Positions 26,301 to 35,467 of a DNA stretch of 64,000 bases are shown piece by piece (positions within the stretch are counted from its first letter, which is position 1; every line of letters starts with the position of its first letter). Origin of the DNA: Pseudomonas gingeri (GTDB taxonomy: Bacteria > Pseudomonadota > Gammaproteobacteria > Pseudomonadales > Pseudomonadaceae); assembly GCF_013385635.1 (NCBI RefSeq), contig NZ_JACAPR010000008.1, positions 62,001-126,000 on the forward strand. Reading direction: 5' to 3'. Under the pieces are notes generated by a model. The model had not been told where the DNA came from. It ran no database searches and saw nothing but the letters and a program-made list of their open reading frames with translations. The position numbers and the translations under genes are program-made.

Positions 26301-26907
26301 CATAAAGGGCAAAATCCAGGCTGGCGACAAAGCAATGTCCGGGCTGGGTCAACGCCGGCAACAGTTCCAGCAGGTCCGAACGGCGAAACAGGGCACAACT
26401 CAAACCACCGAAAAAGTTGGCGGGAAAGCTCTCGCAGATGCCCAGCAGATCCTCACCCTTGAACACGCCGGAAACCGGCGACAGCGGGCTGTTCTCAAGA
26501 CGGGACGGCAGTTGCAGGTCATCGGCGTCCCAGTACAGGCGCTGCACCAATACCAGATTGACGTCTGCGTGCTCGGTGAGCTGCTGCGCCTGCTGCTCGA
26601 TGCAACCCGGGAACAACTGGTCGTCGTCGCAGAGAAACTTGATGTACTCGCCCTGCGCCAACCCCAGGCCAGCCTTGAGGTTTTCGACAACCCCCAGGGT
26701 CTGCGGGTTTGACACGTACCGAATGGTGATCCCTGCCTGCTCCTCCAGGGAACGCACCACTTTTTCGATCTCATCGCCGCGACTGTCGTCGCACACGATG
26801 ATCTCGAGGTTGCCATACGCCTGGACCAGGGCACTGTTCAAGGCCTTGGCAAAAAACCGTGGATTGAAGGCGGGAATGACGATACTGACAAGCGGGATAG
26901 GGTTCAC
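23311..26907 (-). CDS. Giant multidomain glycosyltransferase (GT2-GT2-GT4 type)
   Basis: A 1198-residue protein with three apparent catalytic regions. Residues 1-260 form a GT2 domain (PLVSIVIPAFNPRFFAKALN, FLCDDDQLFPG). About 440-800 form a second GT-A region (RPLVSIIIVSKDHCAALQRC, YELLLVDNGSES, EVGVVGAKLFSPDGRV, DVDLCLRVAREHYLVVWTPY). About 870-1198 resemble a GT-B/GT4 domain (INEIHGLKAYSNARRIYELDDY, PSLADALSSMHHDIRVVPNM, PRVGWGGGTSHAGDL, LRLLEYGACGYPVICTDTRAYDG). The start is GTG at 26907 with a weak ribosome site. It is the first island gene after flgL. One chain could add several sugars in sequence to flagellin; donors are unknown. Confidence 0.85.
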   Translation of the reverse strand: MNPIPLVSIVIPAFNPRFFAKALNSALVQAYGNLEIIVCDDSRGDEIEKVVRSLEEQAGITIRYVSNPQTLGVVENLKAGLGLAQGEYIKFLCDDDQLFPGCIEQQAQQLTEHADVNLVLVQRLYWDADDLQLPSRLENSPLSPVSGVFKGEDLLGICESFPANFFGGLSCALFRRSDLLELLPALTQPGHCFVASLDFALYVCLLRRGNLAVLNGVLSVERLYPERWSRQQTQLDAAEVERQWLMQMLKARSGEPAPAPGWIRYVQLAKADTLPRDWEELPLSRTLGTKQTTQNWRVGIASESFAQLYGEWLACRVLSEAQRKLLPDNLAGWSSRPKIVPVVLDEQGSSAALGITLQSLEAQLYAPELTLVLSSACTEPALDGRVFRLPLQDDWQQQVNELLPQLDGVEWFYLLRAGDRLVESALLIMAERISILPNARCFYSDEGGLREGESVEPVFKPDFNLDLLRGYPYVGRTLAFQREAFLALGGFDALHGELAPHDVIWRLVEEEGTRAVEHVAEVLLESAFALSNWLSLPELVGLNRQVVRAHLDRMGIAHEIQSGGASLINRVNYVHEGRPLVSIIIVSKDHCAALQRCVESLLEKTAYSEYELLLVDNGSESAEAKAWFGAMVQLGSDRVRVLEYPRQGNAAAVRNFAAQQAVGQYLLMLNPFAVITNGQWLDEMLQQARRPEVGVVGAKLFSPDGRVLHAGLILGLRGPAGLPFYGELMHASGYMYRLQVVHDLSAVGSDCLMVRKDVFEAVGGLDEAHFAQTLNDVDLCLRVAREHYLVVWTPYAQVALGALPTVTLEEDEQASRVQEQETFYQRWLPVVARDPAYNPNLTLDGLGGSSFSLEPGLRSGWTPFAGRHLPVIMGLPVNASAIGHYRVTQPLIELEAAGRAVGRTYYNLPSIIEVERQSPDVIVLQGRYAEQPINEIHGLKAYSNARRIYELDDYVINVPRKNGHIRNLPGSADMENLVRRGISLCDRVVVSTPSLADALSSMHHDIRVVPNMLATHMWQGLVSRRRTSAKPRVGWGGGTSHAGDLAIIADVVRELASEVDWVFFGMCPEELRPYMHEFHGVIDLGIYPAKLASLNLDLALAPLEFHIFNDCKSNLRLLEYGACGYPVICTDTRAYDGYLPCTRIKTNTTDEWLQAIRMHLSDPDASYRMGDELRETVLRDYMLRGDNLRYWENGWLAD

Positions 26908-26933
26908 GGCGAGGTTCTCGAGCGACGGGAACC

Positions 26934-26947
26934 CTCCCGGTCGGGAG
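26934..26947. repeat. Perfect short palindrome in the leader of the giant glycosyltransferase gene
   Basis: CTCCCG, two bases, CGGGAG. A 14-base inverted repeat lies 26 bases upstream of the GTG start. It could be a small hairpin in the leader; no T tract follows, so it is not called a terminator. Confidence 0.4.
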
Positions 26948-26999
26948 AGCCCCTGGGACCACTGAATGCAGCGATCGATAGACGACAGTTACAACCGGA

Positions 27000-27015
27000 G
27001 GGCGCTTGCGCGCCC
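27000..27015 (-). terminator. Weak stem-loop after flgL
   Basis: GGGCGC, four bases, GCGCCC lies seven bases beyond the flgL stop codon, without a clear T tract. It may be a partial terminator, which would let the glycosylation genes receive read-through from the flg operon. Confidence 0.4.
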
Positions 27016-27022
27016 ACCGTCT

Positions 27023-28600
27023 TCAGATCTTGTTGAACAGACCGAGCTGGCTGATCTTGCTGAACGCCAACTGAGCCGCCTGCAGCATGGTCTGCTGCAG
27101 GGTCAGGCGGGTCATCACCTCGGCCGGATCGGAGTCCCTGATCGCCTGCTGGCTGCTGGTATTGGCCAGCGTGAGGCTCTCGTTGGTCGCTGCCTGTACA
27201 TCCATCGCCGACCCACGCGTACCGACAGTGGTAGTCGCACTGCCCACCTGGTTCATCGCGCTGTCGATATTACTGATCCCCGCATTCATCGTTGCCAACT
27301 GCTTCTGCTGGGCCGTCGGAATGCCGTCGCTCGGGGTATTCAGGGCATTGATCATCGAACCCAGGGTGTCGAGGATATTCTGGGTCTGGTGATTGTTGGG
27401 CTGGACGATGAACTGGTCACCGGCCGATGCCGCACCGCTGAAGGTGAAAGTGACACCCGCGGCCGTTGCCGTCTGGGCCGCCGGCGGCGCGGGCATGGTA
27501 CCCGAGGACACCGGCTTGCTGTCCGCTGATATCGGCGCGGCGTAAAGGTCATAGGCGCCGCCGGCACCAAACTTGATGATCGCCCCGCCACTCGGGAAGG
27601 TGCTGGTGTAGGCCGCCTGGTCGGTCGTGGTCGCGCCGGTGATCACCGATGTCGAGGTGTTGCCCGCGCTACGCGAGGTATTGAAGGTGTCCGGCTGCGC
27701 CGACAATGTGAAGGTATGGCCGGCGATCACCGTGTCCGGGACATCACCGGACTTCAGGTTGATGTTCAGACCCAGGTCGATGCCACGGAAATTCACCGTC
27801 TGGTTGGCACCGTTGCTGTTGTTGATGACACCGTTCTGGCTGGCCTCCGAGGTCACGTCATTGCCGCCGGCGTCGGTGATCTTCAGCTGCGTGCTGCTGA
27901 GGAACGTCACGGTGTAAGGCTGGCCCGCGGCGAACTTGGCATCATAGGTCGCACTGTTGCTGACCTGGCCGTTGGACAGGCTCACACGACCATCGTCAAC
28001 TGCCGGGGCGGTCATGGTGACGTTCGTCCGAGCAGTGTTTATGGACTGCTGAAAGGCTTCCCAGCCAGTGATATTGCTACCCAGCGACAGATTGTCGCCG
28101 ACTTGCAGGCTCAAGGTGGACTGGTCACCGTTGTAGCTGTAGGTACCGTCCGCATTGGCGGTATAGGGCGCAGTATTGGTCTTCGAGCCACCAAACAGGT
28201 AGTTGCCGTTGGAGTCCTGGCTGTTCATCAGGCCGAGAATCGTCTGCTGCAACTGCCCGAGTTCCTGGGCTGCGGCCTTGCGGTCGGCATCGGTCTTGCT
28301 GCCGGTGTTGGCAGCCACCGCCAGCTCACGAGCGCGCTGCATCGCAGTCTGGATCGAGTCCAGCGCCGTCTCGGTCTGACTGTATTGGGTCTTGAGTGCG
28401 GAAGCATTGGTCCCGTATTGAGTTAGCGCGGCGCTTTGCTGGCCCAGTTGCAGCAGCCGAGCGGCGCCGACCGGATCATCGGCAGCGGTGTTGACCTTGG
28501 TCAGGCTGCTGGCCTCGGCGGCGCTCTTGAGGGTGTCGTTGTAGCCACGCTGATAGTTGGCAGCGGTCGTTTCGTAATACTGGGCGGTGGAAATGCGCAT
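27023..28600 (-). CDS. flgL: Flagellar hook-associated protein FlgL (HAP3)
   Basis: Junction protein between FlgK and the filament. The 525 residues start MRISTAQYYETTAANYQRGY. Flagellin-like terminal helices (AVAANTGSKTDADRKAAAQELGQLQQTILGLMNSQ near the N-terminus; NESLTLANTSSQQAIRDSDPAEVMTRLTLQQ at the C-terminus) flank a large Thr/Ser/Gly-rich middle. The protein is clearly longer than the E. coli one (317 residues); the extra length lies in the exposed middle. It is the last gene of flgFGHIJKL, 13 bases after flgK. Confidence 0.95.
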   Translation of the reverse strand: MRISTAQYYETTAANYQRGYNDTLKSAAEASSLTKVNTAADDPVGAARLLQLGQQSAALTQYGTNASALKTQYSQTETALDSIQTAMQRARELAVAANTGSKTDADRKAAAQELGQLQQTILGLMNSQDSNGNYLFGGSKTNTAPYTANADGTYSYNGDQSTLSLQVGDNLSLGSNITGWEAFQQSINTARTNVTMTAPAVDDGRVSLSNGQVSNSATYDAKFAAGQPYTVTFLSSTQLKITDAGGNDVTSEASQNGVINNSNGANQTVNFRGIDLGLNINLKSGDVPDTVIAGHTFTLSAQPDTFNTSRSAGNTSTSVITGATTTDQAAYTSTFPSGGAIIKFGAGGAYDLYAAPISADSKPVSSGTMPAPPAAQTATAAGVTFTFSGAASAGDQFIVQPNNHQTQNILDTLGSMINALNTPSDGIPTAQQKQLATMNAGISNIDSAMNQVGSATTTVGTRGSAMDVQAATNESLTLANTSSQQAIRDSDPAEVMTRLTLQQTMLQAAQLAFSKISQLGLFNKI

Positions 28601-28613
28601 GAATTACGACTCC

Positions 28614-30674
28614 TTAAAGACTGTTGATCAGCGTGCTGAAAGTTTCCTGCGCCGCCTTGATGATCTGCGACGAGGCGGTGTAGTACTGCTGGTACTTGAC
28701 CAGGTTGCCGGTTTCTTCGTCGAGGTTGACCCCGGACAGAGAGTCTCGCGCGCCCTTGGCGTTGGTCAGTACCGTGGTGGTCGCATCACTGTCCGACTTG
28801 GCCGTGGCCGCCTTGGTACCGACATTGGAAACCAGCTTGCCGTAGGCGTCCGACAGACTGATGCCACCGCTCGCGGTGCCGGTGTCGACGGTTTTCTTGG
28901 TCTGCAGGCCGACCAGGGCGGTGCTGTTGCGGTTATCCGAGGAACCGGCGCCAGTCATGGACATGGTGAAGCTTTCGCCGGCTTTCGGATTGCCGCCCAC
29001 CGTGGTCTGGACCGTGAAGGTCTTCTGCACGTTGGGCGTGACGGTAGTGTCCATCACCGGGTTACCCGAGGAGTCCACCATGTTGACCTTGAGGTTCAGG
29101 GTGTTGTTCTGGCCCGGTACGATGGTGCCGGTGCCCATGACATTGCCCTTGGCGTCGGTCAGGGTGTAGCTCTGGGTGCCCGCCGCGGCCCCGGTACCCG
29201 GGGCACCGAAGACGATCTTGGCCGGTGTCCCGTATTTGATCGCGTCCTGCAGTTGCGCATTGTTGGTCGCATTGGAGCCGCCCAACTGATCAACCAGGGT
29301 CGGCTGGGTGTAGGTCCCGCCGTTGTTGGCACTGGTCACGCCGGTCAGGGGCGCGGCCGCGGCGATATTCTTCGAGTCGGTCATCACCGTCTGGATATCG
29401 CTGGCGCCGCTGCGGGTCGGGGTGATCTTGAAGCTGTCGCCCGCGGTCATCGGCGTGGCGCTATTGGGATTCAGGGTGAAACCATCGATGACCGGCGGCG
29501 GCGTGGTGGCCGTGCTGAAGCTGCCCATGTCGGTGCCGTCGGAACGCTTGACCGAGTAGTTCGTACCACTGGTGAAGGTCACCTGGTAGTCGTAGGTGGT
29601 CAACGCGCCGGTGTCGTTGATATTCACGTTCAGGTTGCCGGACGCCGGATTGTTGGTCGACTTGGCGATACTGCGCTGGCTGACGAGAGCCGCGCTGTTG
29701 ATATCGTTGAAGATCGCCGAACCGAAGTTGCCGTTCTTGTCGATACCCTGGGCGTTCTGCTTGTTCATCTGGTCGGCGACGACCAGGGCCACGCGCCCCA
29801 GTTCGTTCAGCGCCGGGTTCAGCACTTCGTTGCGATAACGGATCAGGCCGCCCATTTCGCCACCGGTCACCGAATCGGTGATATCGATGGTGCTCGACGC
29901 ACGATTCAATTGCAGCGAGGAACGGCTCGGGTCGTCCTTGCTCGGCACCGCCGATATGGTGTTCGTACTGTTGCCCATGACCAGCGGCTGGCCGTTGGCG
30001 AGGTAGACATCGTAGTTGGAGCCACGCTCGGTCACCGAAGTGCCGACCAGCTCGGACAGTTGACGGACCGCCTCGTTGCGCTTGTCCATCAGGTCGTTGG
30101 GCGCGCCGGCGGAGGGGGAAATCCGCGAGATCTGGTCGTTGTAGCCGGCGATGCTGGACGCCAGCTTGTTCACCTGGTCGGCCATGTCCGCCAGGTTGGT
30201 GTTGATCCCGGTGTTCTGGTCGTTGAGTTGCTTGGCGATGGTGTTGAACTTGTCACTCAGGGCCTTGGCGCTGCTCAATGCGCTCTGACGGGACGGATCG
30301 TCGGTCGGCGAGGCCGAAACCGCTTGCAGGGAAGTGAAGAACTTCTGCAAGGAGGCGGTCATACCGGTGTTGGTATCGGACAGCATCGAGTCGGTCGGAG
30401 TGACCTGGGCCAGGTACGACGACGTATCGCTGTTGAGCGAGGTCGCGGTATGCAGCTGCGATTCCAGGTACGAGCTGTAGACCCGACGCACATCCGCCAG
30501 GGTGGTACCGGTGCCGATGAAGACATTGCCGTACTTCTGCGAGGCCCCCGAGCTCTGCACGGTTTGCTGACGCGAATAACCGGCGGTATCAACGTTGGCA
30601 ATGTTGTTGCCGGTAGTCGATAGAGCCGAGCTGGCCGCGTTCAACCCCGTCATCCCGATATTGAGCAGACTCAT
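28614..30674 (-). CDS. flgK: Flagellar hook-associated protein FlgK (HAP1)
   Basis: Hook-filament junction protein of 686 residues. The N-terminal rod/hook motif SLLNIGMTGLNAASSALSTTGNNIANVDTAGYSRQ is diagnostic, followed by the coiled-coil segment typical of FlgK (QLNDQNTGINTNLADMADQVNKL). The C-terminus has VNLDEETGNLVKYQQYYTASSQIIKAAQETFSTLI. The middle (about 300-560) is variable and Thr/Asn-rich. It lies between flgJ (11 bases) and flgL. Confidence 0.96.
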   Translation of the reverse strand: MSLLNIGMTGLNAASSALSTTGNNIANVDTAGYSRQQTVQSSGASQKYGNVFIGTGTTLADVRRVYSSYLESQLHTATSLNSDTSSYLAQVTPTDSMLSDTNTGMTASLQKFFTSLQAVSASPTDDPSRQSALSSAKALSDKFNTIAKQLNDQNTGINTNLADMADQVNKLASSIAGYNDQISRISPSAGAPNDLMDKRNEAVRQLSELVGTSVTERGSNYDVYLANGQPLVMGNSTNTISAVPSKDDPSRSSLQLNRASSTIDITDSVTGGEMGGLIRYRNEVLNPALNELGRVALVVADQMNKQNAQGIDKNGNFGSAIFNDINSAALVSQRSIAKSTNNPASGNLNVNINDTGALTTYDYQVTFTSGTNYSVKRSDGTDMGSFSTATTPPPVIDGFTLNPNSATPMTAGDSFKITPTRSGASDIQTVMTDSKNIAAAAPLTGVTSANNGGTYTQPTLVDQLGGSNATNNAQLQDAIKYGTPAKIVFGAPGTGAAAGTQSYTLTDAKGNVMGTGTIVPGQNNTLNLKVNMVDSSGNPVMDTTVTPNVQKTFTVQTTVGGNPKAGESFTMSMTGAGSSDNRNSTALVGLQTKKTVDTGTASGGISLSDAYGKLVSNVGTKAATAKSDSDATTTVLTNAKGARDSLSGVNLDEETGNLVKYQQYYTASSQIIKAAQETFSTLINSL

Positions 30675-30685
30675 GATTCATGACC

Positions 30686-31957
30686 TTATAAATTCGTGGA
30701 AGCGCCCGCCGCAGCGTAGTTCTGGTAGCTCTTCATCGTTTTTGCTATTTGCGAAATCTTGCTGGCGTAGTCCGGGTCGGTTGCATACCCGGCCTTTTGC
30801 AGCTCACGTACAAACTGTTCTGGGTTATCGGCCGACTTCAGCACATCTTGATAGCGATTATTGCTTTGCAGCATCGTCACCAGATCGTGGAAGCTGTCCT
30901 GGTAAGAGGCGTAGGAACGGAAGTCCGCCGTCTCCTTGACCATCTGCCCATTCCTGAATTCGCTGGTGATCGCCCGGGCCTGCGGCCCCTGCCAACTGCT
31001 GCCGGTCTTGATGCCGAACAGGTTATGACTGCTGCTGCCGTCCTGCTGGCGCATGACCGACTTGCCCCAGCCGGTTTCCAGGGCCGCCTGGGCCACCAGG
31101 TAACGCGGGTCGACACCGATTCGCTGGGCCGCCTGCTGCGCCATGGGCAGCATGGTCGCGACAAATTCATCCTGGGAACTGAACGCACGCCTGGCCGGCG
31201 CCAGCGGCGGCTGGGCCATGGCACGGCCATAGACCTGCATCCCCCCGGTCGGTACGGCAAGCCAGTCACCATTGACCACGGTGTCGCCGCCGGCAGGGCT
31301 CCGTTGCGGCAGCACGTTCCTGGCCTGTGCAGCCTGGGCGCCATCGACCGACGGGACCAGCCCGGCCAACAGGCGATCGGCCAGCTTGCTCGGCAACGCC
31401 AGGCGCCGCGAATTGAGTTTTGCCACATCGTTGCGCAGGGTGCCGTCAGTCGCGTTGTGGGTACCCACTCGCGACGCCCACAACGCGTGCTGGCCGTTGG
31501 AACGCAGGAACGGCGACCCCGGCGTCGCTGTCGTGGTGCCCGCGGCAATCGGCGTCTCGACCGGAGTCTCGACCGCGCCCGCAGGCGGTCCGACCTTGAG
31601 CCCGCTGTCCGATGGCCGGGTGGATTTCTCCTTGGACATCTGGCGCATCAACACGTCGGCCAGACCGATACCACCCCCCTGGCGGGACATGGTCACCGCC
31701 AGTTGCTGGTCATACATTTCCTGGTATTGCTTGGCCGCCGGGGTATTGAGCGGATTGTCCTGGCCCAGCACTTCGGTGGCCGAACGCATGGACTTGAGCA
31801 TCTGGCTGAGAAACAGCGACTCGAATTCCTGCGCGACCTTGCGCAGGTTGCCGTCGCTGTTGCGATCGCCGACCTTCAGGTTGTTCAGGCGATTGAGGTC
31901 GGTATAGGCCCCCGAGTCGCTGGTACTGACGATCCCGCTCTTGCGAATATCCACCAT
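30686..31957 (-). CDS. flgJ: Flagellar rod assembly protein/peptidoglycan hydrolase FlgJ
   Basis: A 423-residue dual-function protein. The N-terminal rod-capping domain is seen about residues 35-115 (LRKVAQEFESLFLSQMLKSMRSA, QEMYDQQLAVTMSRQGGIGLAD-like). A long Pro/Thr-rich linker follows. The C-terminal glucosaminidase domain (about 255-410) has ALETGWGKSV with the catalytic Glu and SHNLFGIKTGSSW. It acts in the periplasm, opening peptidoglycan for the rod. The 2-domain form is usual in gammaproteobacteria; the linker makes it longer than the 313-residue Salmonella protein. Confidence 0.95.
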   Translation of the reverse strand: MVDIRKSGIVSTSDSGAYTDLNRLNNLKVGDRNSDGNLRKVAQEFESLFLSQMLKSMRSATEVLGQDNPLNTPAAKQYQEMYDQQLAVTMSRQGGGIGLADVLMRQMSKEKSTRPSDSGLKVGPPAGAVETPVETPIAAGTTTATPGSPFLRSNGQHALWASRVGTHNATDGTLRNDVAKLNSRRLALPSKLADRLLAGLVPSVDGAQAAQARNVLPQRSPAGGDTVVNGDWLAVPTGGMQVYGRAMAQPPLAPARRAFSSQDEFVATMLPMAQQAAQRIGVDPRYLVAQAALETGWGKSVMRQQDGSSSHNLFGIKTGSSWQGPQARAITSEFRNGQMVKETADFRSYASYQDSFHDLVTMLQSNNRYQDVLKSADNPEQFVRELQKAGYATDPDYASKISQIAKTMKSYQNYAAAGASTNL

Positions 31958-31967
31958 GGAAACGGCC

Positions 31968-33077
31968 TCAGATCACGATCAGGTCGGCTTGCAGCGCGCC
32001 GGCCTGCTTCAAGGCTTCGAGGATCGCCATCAGGTCGCCTGGCGCCGCCCCCACCTGGTTCACCGCCCGGACGATCTCGTCCAGGGTCGTGCCCGGACCG
32101 AACTTGAACATCGGCTTGGCTTCCTGCTGGGCATTGACCCGCGAACGCGGGACCACTGCCGTGGTGCCATTGGACAGCGGGCCCGGCTGGCTGACGATCG
32201 GGTCTTCGGTGATGGTCACCGTCAGGCTGCCGTGGGTCACCGCCGCCGGCGAGACCTTGACGTTCTGGCCGATCACAATGGTGCCGGTACGCGAATTGAT
32301 GATGACCTTCGCCACCGCCTGCCCCGGATCGACCTCAAGGTTTTCCAGGATCGACAGGTAGTCGACGCGCTGGCTCGGATCCAGTGGCGCGGTGACCCGG
32401 ATCGAACCGCCATCGATGGCCTGTGCCACGCCAGGGCCGAGCATGTCGTTGATCTTGTCGACGATGCGCTTGGCCGTGGTGAAGTCGGAACGGTTGAGGT
32501 TCAGGGTCAGGCTGTTGCCCTGGTTGAAACCACTCGGCACCGCACGTTCGACGGAAGCGCCACCGGGAATACGACCGGCCGACGGAACGTTGACGGTGAT
32601 CTTCGAACCGTCGGCGCCCGAGGCATCGAAGCCCCCCACCACCAGGTTGCCCTGGGCGATGGCGTAGACATTACCGTCGATCCCTTTCAGCGGCGTCATC
32701 AACAGGGTGCCACCACGCAGGCTCTTGGCGTTACCGATGGACGAGACGGTGATATCCACCACCTGCCCCGGCTTGGCGAACGCCGGCAGATCGGCGCTGA
32801 TCGATACCGCCGCGACGTTTTTCAACTGCACGTTGCCGGAGCCCGGCGGCACCTTGATGCCGAACTGCGACAGCATGTTGTTGAAAGTCTGCAGGGTGAA
32901 CGGGGTCTGGGTGGTCTGGTCACCCGAGCCGTTGAGGCCGACCACCAGGCCGTAACCGATCAACTGGTTGTTACGCACACCGGAAATACTGGCGATGTCC
33001 TTCAAGCGCTCGGCCTGCGCACCGAGAGCGGTAGACATGAGCAGCACAGCCGCCATCAGATGCTTGAAGTTGAACAT
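31968..33077 (-). CDS. flgI: Flagellar P-ring protein FlgI
   Basis: Periplasmic P-ring subunit. About 369 residues, with a Sec signal peptide [22 protein letters not shown] and mature start [17 protein letters not shown]. The conserved blocks [15 protein letters not shown] and [15 protein letters not shown] and the end [25 protein letters not shown] are all present. ATG at 33077 is nine bases from TAGGTG; ATG 33083 or GTG 33089 would add two to four residues. It starts eight bases from the flgH stop or overlaps its spacer. Confidence 0.95.
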   Translation of the reverse strand: MFNFKHLMAAVLLMSTALGAQAERLKDIASISGVRNNQLIGYGLVVGLNGSGDQTTQTPFTLQTFNNMLSQFGIKVPPGSGNVQLKNVAAVSISADLPAFAKPGQVVDITVSSIGNAKSLRGGTLLMTPLKGIDGNVYAIAQGNLVVGGFDASGADGSKITVNVPSAGRIPGGASVERAVPSGFNQGNSLTLNLNRSDFTTAKRIVDKINDMLGPGVAQAIDGGSIRVTAPLDPSQRVDYLSILENLEVDPGQAVAKVIINSRTGTIVIGQNVKVSPAAVTHGSLTVTITEDPIVSQPGPLSNGTTAVVPRSRVNAQQEAKPMFKFGPGTTLDEIVRAVNQVGAAPGDLMAILEALKQAGALQADLIVI

Positions 33078-33089
33078 GGTCATCGGCAC

Positions 33090-33785
33090 CTAGAAAGGCC
33101 AGAGCGGGCTGAGGAAGAAACGGTCGAACCAACCCGGCTGGCTCGTATCGGCAAAGGAGCCGGTCCCCGAATAGGTGATGCGCGCATCGGCCACCCGGGT
33201 GGATGGAACAGTGTTATCGGTGGAGATGTCGTCGGCCCGGACCAGACCGGCAATCCGTACCAGTTCATCGCCGGTATTGAGGGTCATCCACTTCTCGCCA
33301 CGTACCGCGATGATGCCGTTGGGCAACACATCGGCCACGGTGACGGTGATCGAACCGGTCAGGCTGTTGCTCTGACCGGCCTTGGCCGAGCCGTCGGTGG
33401 CACGGGTGCCACTGTAGCCGGCGCTCAGGCTCAGGTCGCCACTGCCCAACGGGTTGTTGGTGTTGGGCGTGCTGCCAAACAACGAAGTCAGGCCTATATT
33501 CGTGGCACTTTTCTTCGACAGGTTGGAGGTCGCGTTCTTGCTGGCCTGGGTCGCCTCGTTCAGGGTGATGGTGATGATGTCACCGACCCGGAATGCCTTG
33601 CGGTCGCCATACAGGTTCTGCTCGAAGCCGGCCTGGTAGATCGAACCGTTGTTCGCTGCCGACGGCAAAGGGGTACGCGGCAACACCGGCGCATAGTAGG
33701 GGTCATTGGGCTTGGGCGGCGGGCTCACACACCCCGCCAGCGCAGCAATCCCACTCAGCGCGAGAACAGAAAACAACCGATTCAT
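33090..33785 (-). CDS. flgH: Flagellar L-ring lipoprotein FlgH
   Basis: Outer-membrane L-ring subunit of 231 residues. The lipoprotein signal [19 protein letters not shown] places the lipobox Cys at 19. [31 protein letters not shown] and [17 protein letters not shown] segments are conserved in FlgH, and the chain ends [14 protein letters not shown] longer frame to 33830 lacks a signal peptide, so 33785 is chosen. Confidence 0.95.
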   Translation of the reverse strand: MNRLFSVLALSGIAALAGCVSPPPKPNDPYYAPVLPRTPLPSAANNGSIYQAGFEQNLYGDRKAFRVGDIITITLNEATQASKNATSNLSKKSATNIGLTSLFGSTPNTNNPLGSGDLSLSAGYSGTRATDGSAKAGQSNSLTGSITVTVADVLPNGIIAVRGEKWMTLNTGDELVRIAGLVRADDISTDNTVPSTRVADARITYSGTGSFADTSQPGWFDRFFLSPLWPF

Positions 33786-33838
33786 GACCCTTACCTCATG
33801 GTGTTGCAGGCGACCCTCAGGCCGCCTCATAGACTTGA

Positions 33839-34624
33839 TTACAGATTCTGCGCGACGAACGAGAGCATCTGGTCGGCGGTGGAAATCACCTTGGAGTTCA
33901 TTTCGTAGGCACGCTGGGTAGTGATCATGTTGACCATCTCTTCCACGGTGCTGACGTTCGACGTTTCCAGGGTGCTCTGCTCGGTAGTACCGAAACCGTT
34001 GAGCCCCGGCGTACCGACCTGCGGCGCGCCACTGGCGGCGGTTTCCAGGAACAGGTTGCCGCCCACGGCCTGCAGGCCGGCCGGGTTGATGAAGTCGGCG
34101 GTCTGCAGGTTGCCGATCACTTGCGAAGCCGGGTTGCCGGCGACGGTGATCGAGACGGTGCCGTCCTTGCCCACGGTGAAGGTCTGGGCGTTGTTCGGGA
34201 TGACGATCGCCGGCTCCAGGGCAAAGCCGCTGGCGGTGACGATCTGGCCAGTGTTGTCCAGGTGGAAAGTACCGTCACGGGTGTAGGCCGTGGTGCCGTC
34301 CGGTTGCAGGATCTGGAAGAAACCACGACCATTGACCGCCATGTCCAGCGGTTGATCAGTGGTCTGCAGGCTGCCGGCGGCAAAGTTCTTCTGCGTGCCG
34401 ACGATCCGCACACCGGTACCCAGTTGCAGACCCGACGGCAGTTCGCTGTCCTGGGTCGATTGGGCGCCAGGCTGGCGTTTGATCTGGTACAGCAGGTCCT
34501 GGAATTCGGCGCGATCACGTTTGAAGCCGGTGGTCGAGACGTTGGCCAGGTTGTTGGAAATGGTGGTCAGGTTGGTGTCTTGCGCCGCCAAACCTGTTTT
34601 TGCAACCCATAGTGCCGGAAGCAT
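33839..34624 (-). CDS. flgG: Flagellar distal rod protein FlgG
   Basis: Distal rod subunit of 261 residues, the usual length. It has the rod/hook N-terminal motif [44 protein letters not shown]. The C-terminal helix reads [40 protein letters not shown] good GGAGAA site precedes the ATG. It lies between flgF and flgH in the standard order. Confidence 0.97.
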   Translation of the reverse strand: MLPALWVAKTGLAAQDTNLTTISNNLANVSTTGFKRDRAEFQDLLYQIKRQPGAQSTQDSELPSGLQLGTGVRIVGTQKNFAAGSLQTTDQPLDMAVNGRGFFQILQPDGTTAYTRDGTFHLDNTGQIVTASGFALEPAIVIPNNAQTFTVGKDGTVSITVAGNPASQVIGNLQTADFINPAGLQAVGGNLFLETAASGAPQVGTPGLNGFGTTEQSTLETSNVSTVEEMVNMITTQRAYEMNSKVISTADQMLSFVAQNL

Positions 34625-34670
34625 TCTGTTCTCCTTCGCGCGCCTGTTTTACGGCGCTACGTTGTGGTGA

Positions 34671-35411
34671 TTAGCTGATCTGCAAGACCCGAGCCATTGC
34701 CTGGTCATCGTCTTTGGCGGTGTTCATCATTTTGATATGCAGCTCGAACTGCTTGGACAAGGCCAGCACCGAGGTCATTTCCTCGACGGCGTTGACGTTG
34801 CTCGCCTCGAGGAAGCCGGAGACCAGCTTGACGTTGGCATCGGCCACCGCCGGCTGGCCGTCCTTGGTGTGGATCATCCCGTCCAGGCCCTTGGTCATGT
34901 TCTTCAGGTCCGGGTTGACCAGCTTGATGCGGTCGACCACGGCGATCACACGTGGGCCTTCACCCATGGCGCGGATACTGATGGTGCCATCCTCGCCCAC
35001 TTCGACCTTCGACTCGGGCGGCACGGCGATCGGCCCGGCATTGCCCATTACCGGCATGCCGTTGCCGGCACGCAACACGCCCAACGCGTCAATATTCATG
35101 CTCGCGGTGCGCACGTAGCCTTCGCTGCCGTCGGGAGCCTGCACCGCCACCCAGCCGTCGCCGCCTACGGCCACGTCAAGATCACGCCCGGTTTGCTGCA
35201 TCGCACCCGGAGAGAAATCGGTTGCCGGCCGCTCGGACATGGCAAACGCACGCGCCGGAAAGACGTCACCGAACACCGGCATCGAACGTGCCTGCTCCAG
35301 ATCACGCTGAAAGCCGCTGGTAGAGATGTTCGCCAGATTGTTGGCATGAGCCTTTTGCGCCAGAGCATTCTGGCTGGCGCCGGTCATTGCCACGTAAAGG
35401 TACTTGTCCAC
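34671..35411 (-). CDS. flgF: Flagellar proximal rod protein FlgF
   Basis: Proximal rod subunit of 246 residues. VDKYLYVAMTGASQNALAQKAHANNLANISTSGFQRDL is the typical N-terminal rod motif; the end LEASNVNAVEEMTSVLALSKQFELHIKMMNTAKDDDQ matches. The start is GTG at 35411 with AGGAAAG upstream, rather than the longer frame to 35447. First gene of flgFGHIJKL, with a sigma-54-like promoter 57 bases upstream. Confidence 0.95.
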   Translation of the reverse strand: MDKYLYVAMTGASQNALAQKAHANNLANISTSGFQRDLEQARSMPVFGDVFPARAFAMSERPATDFSPGAMQQTGRDLDVAVGGDGWVAVQAPDGSEGYVRTASMNIDALGVLRAGNGMPVMGNAGPIAVPPESKVEVGEDGTISIRAMGEGPRVIAVVDRIKLVNPDLKNMTKGLDGMIHTKDGQPAVADANVKLVSGFLEASNVNAVEEMTSVLALSKQFELHIKMMNTAKDDDQAMARVLQIS

Positions 35412-35467
35412 AGTCTTTCCTCTTTCTGACGGACGTTTGCCGCCCACCGCTGTACTGCGAGAGCCCT

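Noticed and set aside
28587..33908. Long plus-strand frames opposite flgK, flgJ and flgI
   Set aside because: Low-complexity Arg/Gly/Val shadows of confirmed flagellar genes.
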